Source: an uncultured Rickettsiales bacterium
GTDB lineage: Bacteria > Pseudomonadota > Alphaproteobacteria > Rickettsiales > Rickettsiaceae
DNA length: 64,000 nt
NCBI GenBank assembly: GCA_903952265.1
Contig: CAJBEU010000002.1
Location: 248,001-312,000, forward strand
Direction: 5' to 3'
Numbering within the stretch: position 1 is the stretch's first letter; each line of letters starts with the position of its first letter. The notes beneath the pieces were generated by a model, which was given only the letters and a program-made list of their open reading frames with translations, was not told the origin of the DNA and made no database searches. Positions 56,491 through 64,000 of this stretch are shown piece after piece. Made by a program: the position numbers and the translations under genes.

Positions 56491-58179
56491 ATGAAGTCAC
56501 TATTTAGATGGCAATATCATGCACAGTGCACAAAGAAAAGAATAGCTATATTGATTTTGTTATTAGGACTGGGTTTTATAAGTGTATCGGTACGCCTTTT
56601 CTATCTAGCGTTTTTTTATAAAACAAATTCTCAATTTTACAAAGAAAGCGAATTTATATTTACAAGAAGAGAAATTACAGACAGAAATGGAGAACTTTTG
56701 GGGATTAATCTACCAACTGCAAGTATTTTTGCTCATCCAAAACAAATATTAGATCCAGAAGGTGTAGCGCATCAATTGTCAAAAGCTCTTCCAGATTTAG
56801 AATATCTACCAACTTTAGAGCTATTAAAAAAGGACAAAAATTTTGTATGGCTTAGAAGAGATGTGAATCCCGAGGAACAAAAAATTATCAATTCATTAGG
56901 CATTAATGGAATAGAAGCAAAAAAAGATTACAAGCGTTTTTATCCCTACAGCAGCCTTTTCTCTCATGTAATAGGGTACGTAGATCGTGATGGCAATGGG
57001 CTCGCTGGAATAGAGCGTGGAATAGAAAAATCCATAAAAAATCAAACGCTTAAAAATCAAAAAATTGCGCTTAGTTTAGATATACAGATACAAAATATCG
57101 TAAGTGAAGAGTTAAAGGCTGCAAAAGAAGAGTTTGATGCAAAGGCAGGATGCGCAATTGTTGCCAACGTAGAAACGGGAGAGATACTCGCTTTTGTCAA
57201 TGAACCCAATTTTAATCCTCACAAAGTTGATCCTACAGATTCGCAAACCTTAGAAAATAAAAATGCTCTTTGCGTGTACTCTTTGGGTTCGATTTTTAAG
57301 CCTCTCTTATTTGCAATTGCCCTAGATACAGGAAAATTGGAGCTAAACGATCTTTATGACGTAACTGCATTAAAAGTAGGTAAATATACATTTGACGATT
57401 TAACCCCTTCTTCCGGATGGCAAACTGCTGCCAAAATATTTGCAAAATCCTCTAACAAAGGAACAAGCAAAATTGCTTTAGAAATAGGGCAAGAAATCAT
57501 GGCAGAATACTTCAAAAAATTTGGTCTGTATGATCCAATTCCGCACCTTGAAATATCAGAGAAAGCCTTGCCTATTTTTCACTCTCCCCACAAGGCTTGG
57601 TCTAATCTAGATATTATTACAACGTCATACGGTTATGGAGTTTGTCTGACACCTTTGCATTATGTGCAAGCCACGATTGCTATACTCAACGGCGGTAATT
57701 TGATTCCTCTTACATTGTTAAAAAGAGATCAAGCACCTCAAGGAACAAAAGTTTTACAAAACGAATCTACCTCCGAAAAGATGAAAATTCTATTTCGGCT
57801 AGCTGTAAAATATGGCACCTGCAGAAAATCTTACGTTGCAGGACAAGATGTTGGCGCTAAAACTGGTACAGCAGACAAGCTAATAGACGGAAAATATCAT
57901 AAAGATAAAGTGTTTTGCTCCATAATGGCGGCTTTTCCAATTAATAATCCCAAATACATAATGTATGCAATGCTAGAAGAGCCTAAAACTCCAAAAGGTC
58001 AAAAAACTGCAACGGCTGGGCTCACAATGACTCCTGTTGTAAAGAAGATCGTAACCCGAATTGCAACAAAATATGCTCTCATAAATCAAAATGACGACTA
58101 TACTCAGTGGGATTATTTGCTAGATACACCAAAGATACCAGAAAAAAACCTGGAACAAAAATTAGAACACCACTACTAA
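56491..58179 (+). CDS. ftsI: Septal peptidoglycan transpeptidase FtsI (PBP3)
   Basis: FtsI cross-links septal peptidoglycan. The 562-residue protein has an N-terminal membrane helix (about 18-42), a dimerisation domain with RREITDRNGELLGINLPTAS, and the transpeptidase domain. The active-site SxxK is LGSIFKP with Ser267 and Lys270, SxN is SSN at 320-322, and the third motif is KTGTAD near residue 457. The length is normal. The presence of ftsI, murE, murF and mraY shows that peptidoglycan synthesis is retained, which not all Rickettsiales do fully. Confident call. Confidence 0.96.
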   Translation: MKSLFRWQYHAQCTKKRIAILILLLGLGFISVSVRLFYLAFFYKTNSQFYKESEFIFTRREITDRNGELLGINLPTASIFAHPKQILDPEGVAHQLSKALPDLEYLPTLELLKKDKNFVWLRRDVNPEEQKIINSLGINGIEAKKDYKRFYPYSSLFSHVIGYVDRDGNGLAGIERGIEKSIKNQTLKNQKIALSLDIQIQNIVSEELKAAKEEFDAKAGCAIVANVETGEILAFVNEPNFNPHKVDPTDSQTLENKNALCVYSLGSIFKPLLFAIALDTGKLELNDLYDVTALKVGKYTFDDLTPSSGWQTAAKIFAKSSNKGTSKIALEIGQEIMAEYFKKFGLYDPIPHLEISEKALPIFHSPHKAWSNLDIITTSYGYGVCLTPLHYVQATIAILNGGNLIPLTLLKRDQAPQGTKVLQNESTSEKMKILFRLAVKYGTCRKSYVAGQDVGAKTGTADKLIDGKYHKDKVFCSIMAAFPINNPKYIMYAMLEEPKTPKGQKTATAGLTMTPVVKKIVTRIATKYALINQNDDYTQWDYLLDTPKIPEKNLEQKLEHHY

Positions 58180-58214
58180 TTCAATCTGATTTTCAAAAAA
58201 ATTACATTCTAAAC

Positions 58215-59636
58215 ATGAGTATGTTGACCGATTATGATGAATTAATGCAGATATTAAAACAAAAAAAAGTTACACATTTGTGCTCAAACTCTAACAACGT
58301 GGAATCAAATTCAGCATTTTTTGCAATTCGTGGGCAAAAGTATGATGGCAATAATTTTATCAATTCAGTCTTATCAAAGGGAGCTCTAATTGCTTTAACA
58401 GATTCTGAGTTATTCACTCCTAGTGAACATGTTATTAGAGTTAAAAATACAAAAGATGCGCTACAATTTTGCGCTTTAAAATTTTATGAAAAAATACCTT
58501 CCAACATAGTGCTCATTACGGGCACTAACGGCAAAACCTCGGTAACCCACTACGTTAATCAAATTTTATCCCTTCTAGGAAATAATTCCGCAAGTATAGG
58601 AACGTTAGGGTGCCATGCTAACGTCACCCTAGATCACATACACAAATCCGAACTTACAACTCCAGATTTTTTGGATCTAAGGCGTACACTTTATGAATTA
58701 TCACTGAAAAAAATCGACTATGTTGCAATTGAAGCATCCAGTATCGCTCTTACTCAAAATAGATTTTTTGGAATCAAAGCACAATCTTGTGCATTTACTT
58801 CCTTTGCCTCAGATCACCTAGATTACCACTTAAATGAGGAAAACTACTTAAATGCCAAATTGAATCTTTTTGAGAAGCATTTAGCAAAAAATGGATCAAT
58901 AGTCCTTCCGGAAGCTGTGATAAAAGTTATACCAAATCGCATTTTAGAAAAATACAAGATTCTCTCCCTTGGTGAAAATGGTTCGCTAAAGTATAGAATT
59001 GAGTCCTCTTCTACCAATGGTCAGATTATAAAAGTCAATTTTGAAGGTAAAAATTATCAGTTTTCAACTAACATCATAGGTAATTATCAGGCAGAAAATT
59101 TACTCACCTCAGCCCTTTTAGTACACGCTCTTGGTGTAGATTTTTCTAACACCATAAAAGTGCTCGAAAATATTTCCGCACCTAGCGGAAGGCTGGAGAG
59201 AATAAAAGATAATATCTTCATAGATTATGCTCACAATGAAGATGCTATGAAAATCATGCTTTTAGAAATTCAAAAACTTAAAGACCCAAATCAACAAGTA
59301 TGGATACTGTTTGGGTGCGGAGGAGAAAGAGATGAAAGCAAAAGATTTGAAATGGGTAAAATTGCAAATTCGCTGGCAGATATAGTTATCATAACAGATG
59401 ATAATCCAAGGAACGAGAATCCACAAAAAATAAGAGACGCGATTCTAAAAGGTTGTCCAAAAGCTATAGAAATTCCTGAGAGGGAAAAAGCAATTACTTA
59501 TGCAGTACAAAATCTACCAGTAAATGCAATACTTATAGTTGCAGGCAAAGGCCACGAAATTTACCAAGTAATAAAAGATAAAAAAGTCCATTTTGTGGAA
59601 AAAGAAATAATACTTGATGCAATAAAAAGCTTATAG
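58215..59636 (+). CDS. murE: UDP-MurNAc-tripeptide synthetase MurE
   Basis: MurE adds the third amino acid to the peptidoglycan precursor. The product of 473 residues starts at ATG 58215 (MSMLTDYDELMQILKQ). An in-frame ATG at 58107 inside ftsI gives an extra 36 residues with no family resemblance. The ATP site is VLITGTNGKTSVTHYVNQIL, followed by GTLGCHANVTLDHIHKSELT. The motif DNPRNENP near the C-terminus is the meso-diaminopimelate-binding DNPR loop, so this enzyme should use DAP. It is the last gene of the cluster, convergent with the glycosyltransferase gene. Confidence 0.96.
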   Translation: MSMLTDYDELMQILKQKKVTHLCSNSNNVESNSAFFAIRGQKYDGNNFINSVLSKGALIALTDSELFTPSEHVIRVKNTKDALQFCALKFYEKIPSNIVLITGTNGKTSVTHYVNQILSLLGNNSASIGTLGCHANVTLDHIHKSELTTPDFLDLRRTLYELSLKKIDYVAIEASSIALTQNRFFGIKAQSCAFTSFASDHLDYHLNEENYLNAKLNLFEKHLAKNGSIVLPEAVIKVIPNRILEKYKILSLGENGSLKYRIESSSTNGQIIKVNFEGKNYQFSTNIIGNYQAENLLTSALLVHALGVDFSNTIKVLENISAPSGRLERIKDNIFIDYAHNEDAMKIMLLEIQKLKDPNQQVWILFGCGGERDESKRFEMGKIANSLADIVIITDDNPRNENPQKIRDAILKGCPKAIEIPEREKAITYAVQNLPVNAILIVAGKGHEIYQVIKDKKVHFVEKEIILDAIKSL

Positions 59637-59662
59637 TCACCTTTTGTTTACTCTGACCAATT

Positions 59663-61483
59663 TTACTTGCGTAAAGATATATCGTTTAATCTTTTTATGG
59701 TTTTACTTACTCCGTGATCAGTTTTTTGCCATCTGAAAGGGGTAATTGCTAGATCTAAAATTGATATTAGACTAGCAATAAAATGCAGAAAAAAATATCC
59801 AATGTAACAAAGTGAAAGCGTTACATATTCATACTTTTTATTGGCAAGTTTCAGTTTATATATTCCTAAAAATGAAGCAGGTATGATGTATGCAAGACTA
59901 ATGATGGCATTGATCAGCCAAAACAATCTAAGGTACTTATTGCAGTTAAAAATCATGCAAAAAGTTATTATAGGAAAGATAAATTGGTTGTAAGTTGCAA
60001 AGCCAATGTAATTGTATACTCCAAAGGCTTGTTTAAAATCAAACCTATGTCTTTGGCAACAAAATACAAAAAATGTCTGCCAATAACCTTTAATCCACCT
60101 GGAGCGTTGTAAAAGCCATGCCCAAACACTTACTGGAGCCTCTTCGGCAGTAAAAGAATCCAATACTGCGACTCTATATTGATTTGCAAATATTCTTATT
60201 CCTAAATCTGCATCTTCAGCAACGTTGTATGCATCCCAACAACCAATTTGCTTTAGCATCAAGGTTTTAAAATGATTACTAGTACCACCTAAAGGCACAG
60301 GAAAATTGTTAATACTGAGACCATAGACTAAGTAATTAAATAAAATGCTGTACTCTATGCTCATCATCTTTGTGAGGATATTTTCGCTAGCATTGTAAAA
60401 TCGTAATTTTGCCTGTAGACAAATATAGTTTAAAGGTAACCTAGAAAATAATTCCAAAGCTTTAATTAGCTGACTAGGCTCAGGAATATCTTCGGCATCA
60501 TATATAGTAAGATACTGACCAGTAACGTAAGGCATGGCAAAATTTAGAGCTTTAGGCTTAGTTTTTGGAGAAGAATGAAGAATACGTATAACATGAACAT
60601 AATAGGGTATGCTGGTATTTCTAAGCTCTCGTTCAGTGAGTTCATCTCCGTCTTCAACTAAAAGCTTTACGTCTAATTTATGTTTAGGATAAAGTAAGCG
60701 CGCTATAGAATCTAAAATTCTACTCACATTTTCTTCCCTATAAATAGGCACCAAAATGCTGTATACAGGATAGTCTTTACAATAATCTAGACCTGTATTT
60801 ATAAACTTTTTTCTATAAGCAAGCGCACTCCAAAGCATAAAAATTTTGAAACAATTTTGAGAGATCAAAATTGATATACTGATTAAGTGAAACAACCAAG
60901 GTAAAAAATATAAAGCAAAAATGTGAATAGTGAGAGCTCCAAATAATATATATCCGTATGACATTGAGTCTGCAGCCACAGAATTTATGAATTTGGAAAA
61001 AGACTTAGACTGCGCAAGAACTAAAAATTCGAATCTTTTTTCTAATACGAGAAAAAAATCACTTAAAGCGCAAACGCTTATAGGCACTTCTGGATTATTT
61101 TTTACAAGATCAGCAATCAATTGAACGTCAAGATCTTTGACAAGAATTCCTACTTTGCCTTGAGTGTTAAGATAATTGAAGTAGCCTCTTCGACAATATA
61201 AATTAAGCTCGGAATACTTTCCTAAAATACTTTCAAAATCACAATCTTTAAAGGATAAAACGCCAGTAAAATCAACAAAGCTTTTTATACAATCCTCATA
61301 AGATAGAAATCCTAAATTTAGAATCAGAGTAATAATTGAACTAGCAGAGTAGGCGTGAGCAAGCAGCAAATAAGCAGCTTTGGCCTTACAGATCAATTTT
61401 TGTTTTAACAAATAATCTAGCAAAAAAGAATATTCTTTTTCAAAAAATTCATCTTTTTCGTTATTGCACTTTAAAAAATCCAA
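59663..61483 (-). CDS. Family 2 glycosyltransferase, membrane-bound
   Basis: The 606-residue protein has an N-terminal cytoplasmic region of about 130 residues resembling the GspE/MshEN-type domain (KAKAAYLLLAHAYSASSIIT), two membrane helices, a GT2 catalytic domain and further membrane helices at the end. Catalytic marks are VPIYREENVSRILDSIARL, LLVEDGDELTE, YDAEDIPEPSQLIK (DxD region), NVAEDADLGIRIF and the acceptor motif LLQRSRWIKGYWQ. This layout is typical of processive polysaccharide synthases such as XagB-like enzymes of alphaproteobacteria. Its start overlaps the end of the upstream barrel gene by 13 bases. The polymer is unknown. Confidence 0.8.
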   Translation of the reverse strand: MDFLKCNNEKDEFFEKEYSFLLDYLLKQKLICKAKAAYLLLAHAYSASSIITLILNLGFLSYEDCIKSFVDFTGVLSFKDCDFESILGKYSELNLYCRRGYFNYLNTQGKVGILVKDLDVQLIADLVKNNPEVPISVCALSDFFLVLEKRFEFLVLAQSKSFSKFINSVAADSMSYGYILFGALTIHIFALYFLPWLFHLISISILISQNCFKIFMLWSALAYRKKFINTGLDYCKDYPVYSILVPIYREENVSRILDSIARLLYPKHKLDVKLLVEDGDELTERELRNTSIPYYVHVIRILHSSPKTKPKALNFAMPYVTGQYLTIYDAEDIPEPSQLIKALELFSRLPLNYICLQAKLRFYNASENILTKMMSIEYSILFNYLVYGLSINNFPVPLGGTSNHFKTLMLKQIGCWDAYNVAEDADLGIRIFANQYRVAVLDSFTAEEAPVSVWAWLLQRSRWIKGYWQTFFVFCCQRHRFDFKQAFGVYNYIGFATYNQFIFPIITFCMIFNCNKYLRLFWLINAIISLAYIIPASFLGIYKLKLANKKYEYVTLSLCYIGYFFLHFIASLISILDLAITPFRWQKTDHGVSKTIKRLNDISLRK

Positions 61484-62637
61484 GAAATACTACCTAAGAT
61501 ACCAAAGTTAAAAATGCGAAAAAGATTTCTTGAAGAAAGATCTGTACGAATAGATTCGTACCTTTTTTTGAAAGGAGTGTTTTTGTGCTTTTTTCTGACA
61601 GGCATCATGACTGTGGATGTCACTTCTGGATAAAATCGTTGTTTATCCAGAAGGTGGTCGCTATCGTGAAATTTGGTGCTTTCAATAAAACCACCTAAGT
61701 TAATCGTGCAATTACCAACTTTTTTGTAAACACAAGTCTGAGCACGATGACAAGAAAATTTTGAAGCAAGTGTGCCCATATTTACGCAATAGCTCCAAAA
61801 ATGCTGAACGCAAAAACCAAGTCCGGATTCTAATTCTTTTCCTATAGTATTTTCTGTTTTTACCTCAGCAAAATCTTCAGTCTCAGATTTGCTTAGTGGG
61901 TAATAAAAACCAAAACAATGATTTTTGAAAATTTTTCCCATCTTTATTCGTCCAAATTGCTTTTTTGAACGTTTGCTACTGCCCAATAAAAAATCCATTC
62001 CGAAACCATATTCGGTAGACTTGCAGTATTTTACTCGCGCGTAGGGCTGAATAGAAATCACTTTTGAGTCAAATTCGATCAATTTTTGTCTTAAATATGA
62101 ATCTAGTACAAAAGAACTAGGGTCTTCCAAAAAGGAAGACTGAAACTTATCATACATAAATTTATAACCAATTGTGCAATTTGTTGTAAGCCCGTATTCA
62201 AGCGAGGCGTTATAGTGCAATCTAGGTGCGCTTTTATACAAAAGCGTTCTGAGAACATCTTTTCTTTGCTGATCTGTTTGGTGCCTTATTTCTAAGTTCG
62301 CACGTGACTTACTCCAATAACTCTCTTTTCGATATCTGGCCATTTTGTGAGCACGTGCTGTTGAACCTCGAGTTCTCATTTTGAGAGCAGCATAAGCGTG
62401 ATAAGACATTTTAGTCTGTCTAAAATCTAAAAGAGCTACCTCTTCATGTCGGAGATAATTAATATTTCTAATTAGTCTTTCTAATTTTACAGAATAATCA
62501 GTTGCAAATTTTTTAGATCCAAAATGTCTAGAAAAAGAGTGCTCAAAGTGAAGACTTCCCTTACCTTGAGTCCAAGCGGCTGCAAAAGTCTGACTACTGA
62601 AAAGTAAACACAGCAGCCAGACCAGTGATAGTAGCAT
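61471..62637 (-). CDS. Putative outer-membrane beta-barrel (XagA-like) protein
   Basis: The 388-residue product has a signal peptide (LVWLLCLLFSSQTFAAA) followed by AWTQGKGSLHFEHSFSR, which resembles the AWTxxKGxG start of XagA-type surface proteins. The remaining sequence is a series of amphipathic strands rich in aromatic and basic residues (YGLTTNCTIGYKFMYDK, VKYCKSTEYGFGMDFLLG). It ends SISWIF, with the terminal phenylalanine expected of a barrel recognised by BamA. Its last codons overlap the glycosyltransferase start, so the two are cotranslated. I infer that they make and export a surface glycan. The XagA link is a resemblance by eye. Confidence 0.6.
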   Translation of the reverse strand: MLLSLVWLLCLLFSSQTFAAAWTQGKGSLHFEHSFSRHFGSKKFATDYSVKLERLIRNINYLRHEEVALLDFRQTKMSYHAYAALKMRTRGSTARAHKMARYRKESYWSKSRANLEIRHQTDQQRKDVLRTLLYKSAPRLHYNASLEYGLTTNCTIGYKFMYDKFQSSFLEDPSSFVLDSYLRQKLIEFDSKVISIQPYARVKYCKSTEYGFGMDFLLGSSKRSKKQFGRIKMGKIFKNHCFGFYYPLSKSETEDFAEVKTENTIGKELESGLGFCVQHFWSYCVNMGTLASKFSCHRAQTCVYKKVGNCTINLGGFIESTKFHDSDHLLDKQRFYPEVTSTVMMPVRKKHKNTPFKKRYESIRTDLSSRNLFRIFNFGILGSISWIF

Positions 62638-62720
62638 AGGGAAAAACTTGGAGAGGTGTTAAACATTTACACCTCATTGTGCCAACAAAAGGCACCACCA
62701 CTAAGAGAAAAAAGGCCTTT

Positions 62721-63941
62721 TTAAAATATTCCTTTAAGATAGCCCACAAATTTCTTAAAAAATCCAGATTTTTCAGCAAGTAAAGAGTTGGTAGAGTAAT
62801 AGTTTGAGTAATGCCTCATACGATATGAAAGCATTCCTAAAACTGCTGAATAGGCCTGTATGTCGCCATCTCCCAACAAAGAACCACTATAGTGCCTTGC
62901 AAAATCACGTACTCTAGGTACTTGCAAAATCGAACCAACAAGAGAATCAATTCCTTTTAGACCCGAACCACCGCCAGTAAGAACTACATTTTTTGCTACT
63001 GTAGGATCAATGTTTTCTAATTGTTCTAATTTGCCCTTAATTAAAGATAAAATCTCGCTCATACGGGCTTTAACAACTTCGTTAAGCAACAAAGCATCTA
63101 TAGTTTTTTCTTGATCATATATGTCAAGGTCTAAAGTAATGGAAGATGCATCTTCCGACACATTTGCATACAAAACCTTCAAGCGCTCAGCATCCGCAAA
63201 ATCAAGACCCAGAACCTGAGCAATGTCATTAGTAACATGCCACCCCCCTATAGGAATATAATCTAAAAACACTGGTACATTGTCATAGAACACGGTAACA
63301 GAAGTGGTCATAGACCCAAGATCTATCATCACAGCCCCTCTGTCCTGATTATTTGATGCAAAATAACCAAAACCAGAAGAGATTTGAGATACAGCGAATT
63401 CTTCAACTCTTACGTGAGATTTTGCAAGACAGTTGCTAAGATTTAGTAGTGAGTTAGAGTCTGCAGTTACAACATGTAAAGACGCACTAAGTTTTTCACA
63501 AACCATTCCTACTGGATTACGAACCTTTACACCGTCTACCAAAAATTCTATCGGAAAACAATGTACAACGCTGTCATCTTTATTGCTGGAACTTCTAACG
63601 CTTTTTGCAATTAGCAAACTTAGGTCATTTTTTGTGACAGCTCTGTTGTCCAAACTCAAAGACTGATCTAAGTAGTTAGAACGTACCTTGGCCCCAGAAA
63701 AAGAGACTACAACCGCGTCAACGTGGTGTTTTATTTTTTGCTCAGTATTGTTCAGCGCGTTACTCATAGCCCCTTCTGCCTTGGGAGAGTCCACAACTAT
63801 GCCAGATTTTATTCCAGCTGATGCATATATGCCGTGGTCTATTATTTCAAGATCTGTTTCTGAAATAATACGGCCTGTTAGGGTGGAAATCTTGTGACTA
63901 CCAACGTCTAAACAAACAAAATTAGCTTTTCTATCGGTCAC
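62721..63941 (-). CDS. ftsA: Cell division protein FtsA
   Basis: FtsA is the actin-like protein that anchors FtsZ to the membrane. The 406-residue product has CLDVGSHKISTLTGRI (phosphate-1 loop), the SHS2 domain between about 85 and 165, QDRGAVMIDLGSMTTSVTVF (phosphate-2), VVLTGGGSGLKGID (adenosine motif) and the C-terminal amphipathic membrane-targeting helix KSGFFKKFVGYLKGIF. The start is GTG 63941 (MTDRKANFVCLDVG). Upstream partners such as ftsQ would lie beyond the window end, and ftsZ does not follow, since a barrel gene does. Confident call. Confidence 0.96.
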   Translation of the reverse strand: MTDRKANFVCLDVGSHKISTLTGRIISETDLEIIDHGIYASAGIKSGIVVDSPKAEGAMSNALNNTEQKIKHHVDAVVVSFSGAKVRSNYLDQSLSLDNRAVTKNDLSLLIAKSVRSSSNKDDSVVHCFPIEFLVDGVKVRNPVGMVCEKLSASLHVVTADSNSLLNLSNCLAKSHVRVEEFAVSQISSGFGYFASNNQDRGAVMIDLGSMTTSVTVFYDNVPVFLDYIPIGGWHVTNDIAQVLGLDFADAERLKVLYANVSEDASSITLDLDIYDQEKTIDALLLNEVVKARMSEILSLIKGKLEQLENIDPTVAKNVVLTGGGSGLKGIDSLVGSILQVPRVRDFARHYSGSLLGDGDIQAYSAVLGMLSYRMRHYSNYYSTNSLLAEKSGFFKKFVGYLKGIF

Positions 63942-64000
63942 TGTTAATTTGTTAAATATTAGTTAAATAGAAAATACGCATTTGTAAGAAAAAATCTAGC

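Overview
The window looks like an AT-rich chromosome segment of a flagellated, host-associated alphaproteobacterium, most likely of the Rickettsiales (Midichloriaceae-like). This rests on four points. A 16S rRNA gene stands alone, with no tRNA-Ile/Ala, 23S or 5S behind it, and lies next to the trxB end. The 16S has the shortened variable region typical of alphaproteobacteria. ATP synthase has the alphaproteobacterial atpI-B-E-b'-b order, and the motility genes include the alphaproteobacterial factor MotE. Several genes are decaying. No insertion sequence or CRISPR array was seen. The taxonomic placement is inference from these signs, not a tree.

Layout: 1-3210 holds the trxB 3' end, a near-consensus promoter, the solitary 16S gene and a multiply frameshifted unknown gene. 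3430-12205 holds rplY, a beta-barrel outer-membrane protein and motility genes. The rod and ring genes (flgF, flgG, three consecutive FlgA/SAF-type genes, flgH) are on the minus strand, and fliL, fliM and motE diverge from them on the plus strand. 12198-14311 carries an OmpH/Skp-like chaperone, clpP and RNase P RNA. 14312-16531 is the F0 part of ATP synthase. 16605-34162 is mainly DNA repair and replication (uvrA, ssb, dnaE), cyaY, plsC, murF-mraY, fliI-fliJ, tmk, hemW and clpX. 34356-42120 holds ileS, an rluD-type gene and addA.

The unusual part is 42122-46367: a minus-strand array of at least five copies of one unrecognised protein family. Intact copies begin near MTKTLDIYVRA, and three copies share an (I/L)NxHWTxCR-type motif. 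Most copies share a conserved upstream segment containing a sigma70-like promoter. Only the first copy is clearly intact; the others carry a stop, frameshifts or large deletions. Shortly downstream, at 49222-49880, are a vestigial tail of a second gltP-like transporter gene and a frameshifted gene whose repaired reading has HAE and PC-x3-C motifs in the order expected of a cytidine-deaminase-like fold.

46490-64000 returns to core genes: tRNA-Leu, tRNA-Phe, bolA, frr, two dicarboxylate/anion-type transporters, tRNA-Thr, thyX, uvrC, the mraZ-rsmH-ftsL-ftsI-murE part of the division and cell-wall cluster, a glycosyltransferase with a partner beta-barrel protein, and ftsA. The cell-wall cluster is split, since murF-mraY sit about 30 kb away.

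A second notable point is the 3' end of the 16S gene. It reads GGATTACCTCTAAC where most bacteria have GGATCACCTCCTT, so the anti-Shine-Dalgarno core is changed. Most genes checked here also lack a clear Shine-Dalgarno sequence.
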